Of a stretch of DNA of 6,211 nucleotides, positions 5,454 through 6,211 are shown piece by piece (position 1 is the stretch's first letter; every line of letters begins with the position of its first letter). The notes under the pieces are model-generated. The model made no database searches, was not told the origin of the DNA, and worked only from the letters and a program-made list of their open reading frames with translations. The translations under genes were made by a program, and so were the position numbers. Where the stretch lies: the NCBI GenBank assembly GCA_026984555.1, contig JALSRY010000801.1, positions 1-6,211 of the forward strand, in the 5' to 3' direction. The stretch comes from Phycisphaerae bacterium. GTDB lineage: Bacteria; Planctomycetota; Phycisphaerae; UBA1845; Fen-1342.

Positions 5454-6211
5454 TCACGTCCCCCGCTCTTCCTCGGCCGGGGCTTCCAGCCCCAGCATAC
5501 TTCGCCATTTCCCGATCAGTTCGCGTGCCGCGCCGGCCTCGAGCTCGTCGAGCGTGACCTCGCGCAGGGCGCGGACGATCGCCTCCTCGGGCTCCTCGAA
5601 CAGCCGCAACTGGCGTTGGCGCCGGCGTTGGACGGCCGCGAGCACGGAGCGCTGCGACTCGCGCGTGAACGAGCGTTCGAGTTCGTTGAGGACGGCGTTG
5701 GCGCGTTCGAGCACCTCGCGCGGGACACCGGCCAGCTTGGCCACGTGCAACCCGTAACTGCGGTCGGCGGCGCCCGGCACGATGCGGTGAAGAAAGACGA
5801 CGTGGTCTTCGTATTCGCGGACGGCGACGTTGAGGTTGCGAACGTTGTCGAGCAGCTCGGCCAACTCGGTGAGTTCGTGGTAGTGGGTGGCGAACAACGC
5901 CCGGCACCCGATGCGACCGGCGAGGTGTTCGGTGATGGCCCAGGCCAGGGCGAGGCCGTCGTAGGTGCTGGTGCCGCGGCCGATCTCGTCGAGGATCACG
6001 AGGCTGCGTTGCGTCGCGTTGTGCAGGATGTTGGCGGTTTCGAGCATCTCGACCATGAAGGTGGACTGTCCGCGGGCAAGCTCGTCACTGGCGCCGACGC
6101 GGGTGAAGATCCGATCCACGACGCCGAGGCGCATCCGTTTGGCGGGTACCCAGCAGCCACAGTGGGCCAGCAGCGCCAGCAGCGCCACTTGGCGGATATA
6201 GGTGCTCTTGC
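5454..6211 (-). CDS. mutS: DNA mismatch repair ATPase MutS, C-terminal fragment
   Basis: The last 251 residues of MutS, the dimeric ATPase that recognises mismatches and recruits MutL. The right window edge cuts within Walker A: the first full codon is the Lys of GKST, continuing [18 protein letters not shown] (1-18). Also visible are the signature-like [15 protein letters not shown] (41-55), Walker B and D-loop [16 protein letters not shown] (70-85) with catalytic Glu75, and the H-loop ATHYHEL (107-113). [13 protein letters not shown] (151-163) is the conserved helix before the C-terminal region. QLRLF (200-204) fits the beta-clamp binding consensus QxxLF. The C-terminal segment [20 protein letters not shown] (216-235) corresponds to the 'DxDxLTPxEAL' tail of bacterial MutS1, so this is MutS1 rather than MutS2. 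All ATPase motifs in view are intact. An apparent start at 6188 is an internal Val codon, not the true start. The TrkH-like gene follows two bases later. Confidence 0.96.
   Translation of the reverse strand, partial: KSTYIRQVALLALLAHCGCWVPAKRMRLGVVDRIFTRVGASDELARGQSTFMVEMLETANILHNATQRSLVILDEIGRGTSTYDGLALAWAITEHLAGRIGCRALFATHYHELTELAELLDNVRNLNVAVREYEDHVVFLHRIVPGAADRSYGLHVAKLAGVPREVLERANAVLNELERSFTRESQRSVLAAVQRRRQRQLRLFEEPEEAIVRALREVTLDELEAGAARELIGKWRSMLGLEAPAEEERGT
5459..5464 (-). promoter_or_regulatory. Ribosome binding site of the TrkH-like gene, inside mutS
   Basis: GGGGGA on the minus strand, seven bases before ATG 5451 and lying in the last codons of mutS. It favours the ATG over the GTG at 5457, and suggests translation coupled to mutS. 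Confidence 0.6.

Noticed and set aside
5452..5907. N-terminal extension of the TrkH-like protein into the mutS region
   Set aside because: The extension is an out-of-frame shadow of mutS, Arg/Pro-rich and not membrane-like; the ribosome binding site at 5459-5464 and the first membrane helix fix the start at 5451.
6161..6186. CAGCAGCGCCAGCAGCGCCA short tandem repeat
   Set aside because: It encodes the normal hydrophobic helix after Walker A in MutS (LLALLA), so codon repetition explains it.

Overview
The window is GC-rich and densely coded, with no mobile elements, CRISPR arrays or RNA genes that I can recognise. Its gene set suggests a Planctomycetota-like bacterium: a Gld-type ABC export cassette, secreted proteins with Ala/Pro/Gln-rich tails and no database-style identity, and GC-rich codon use. 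This is inference from gene style, not from a phylogenetic marker, and the mutS fragment is the best gene for testing it.

Left part (1-1877, minus strand): a three-gene ABC exporter operon reading towards position 1. It runs ATPase (909-1877), then ABC-2 permease (193-912, ATGA overlap), then the N-terminus of a GldG-like membrane protein (1-184, cut by the window edge). Together they resemble the GldA/GldF/GldG module, which is widespread outside gliding bacteria.

Middle (1878-2366): a roughly 490-base divergent intergenic region. It has a near-consensus sigma70-type promoter for the ABC operon (2046-2073, minus strand), which implies a leader of about 160 bases, and several inverted repeats (1911-1932, 2127-2149, 2286-2302).

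Centre (2367-4046, plus strand): two tandem genes for secreted, helical, highly charged proteins that are clearly paralogs. They share the blocks VRYLxRQLDL, RPxDxxRxAR and LTPEQxKxF, and carry several LTxxQ/LSxxQ motifs reminiscent of Spy/CpxP-type periplasmic proteins. Both have strong ribosome binding sites six bases before the start. For the first gene this moves the start to a GTG at 2367. This pair is the least understood item in the window.

Right part (4099-6211, minus strand): the C-terminal third of the mismatch-repair ATPase MutS, cut at its Walker A motif, followed after two bases by a TrkH/KtrB-like potassium transporter subunit. The latter ends convergently with the paralog pair, with a short hairpin in the 52-base gap.
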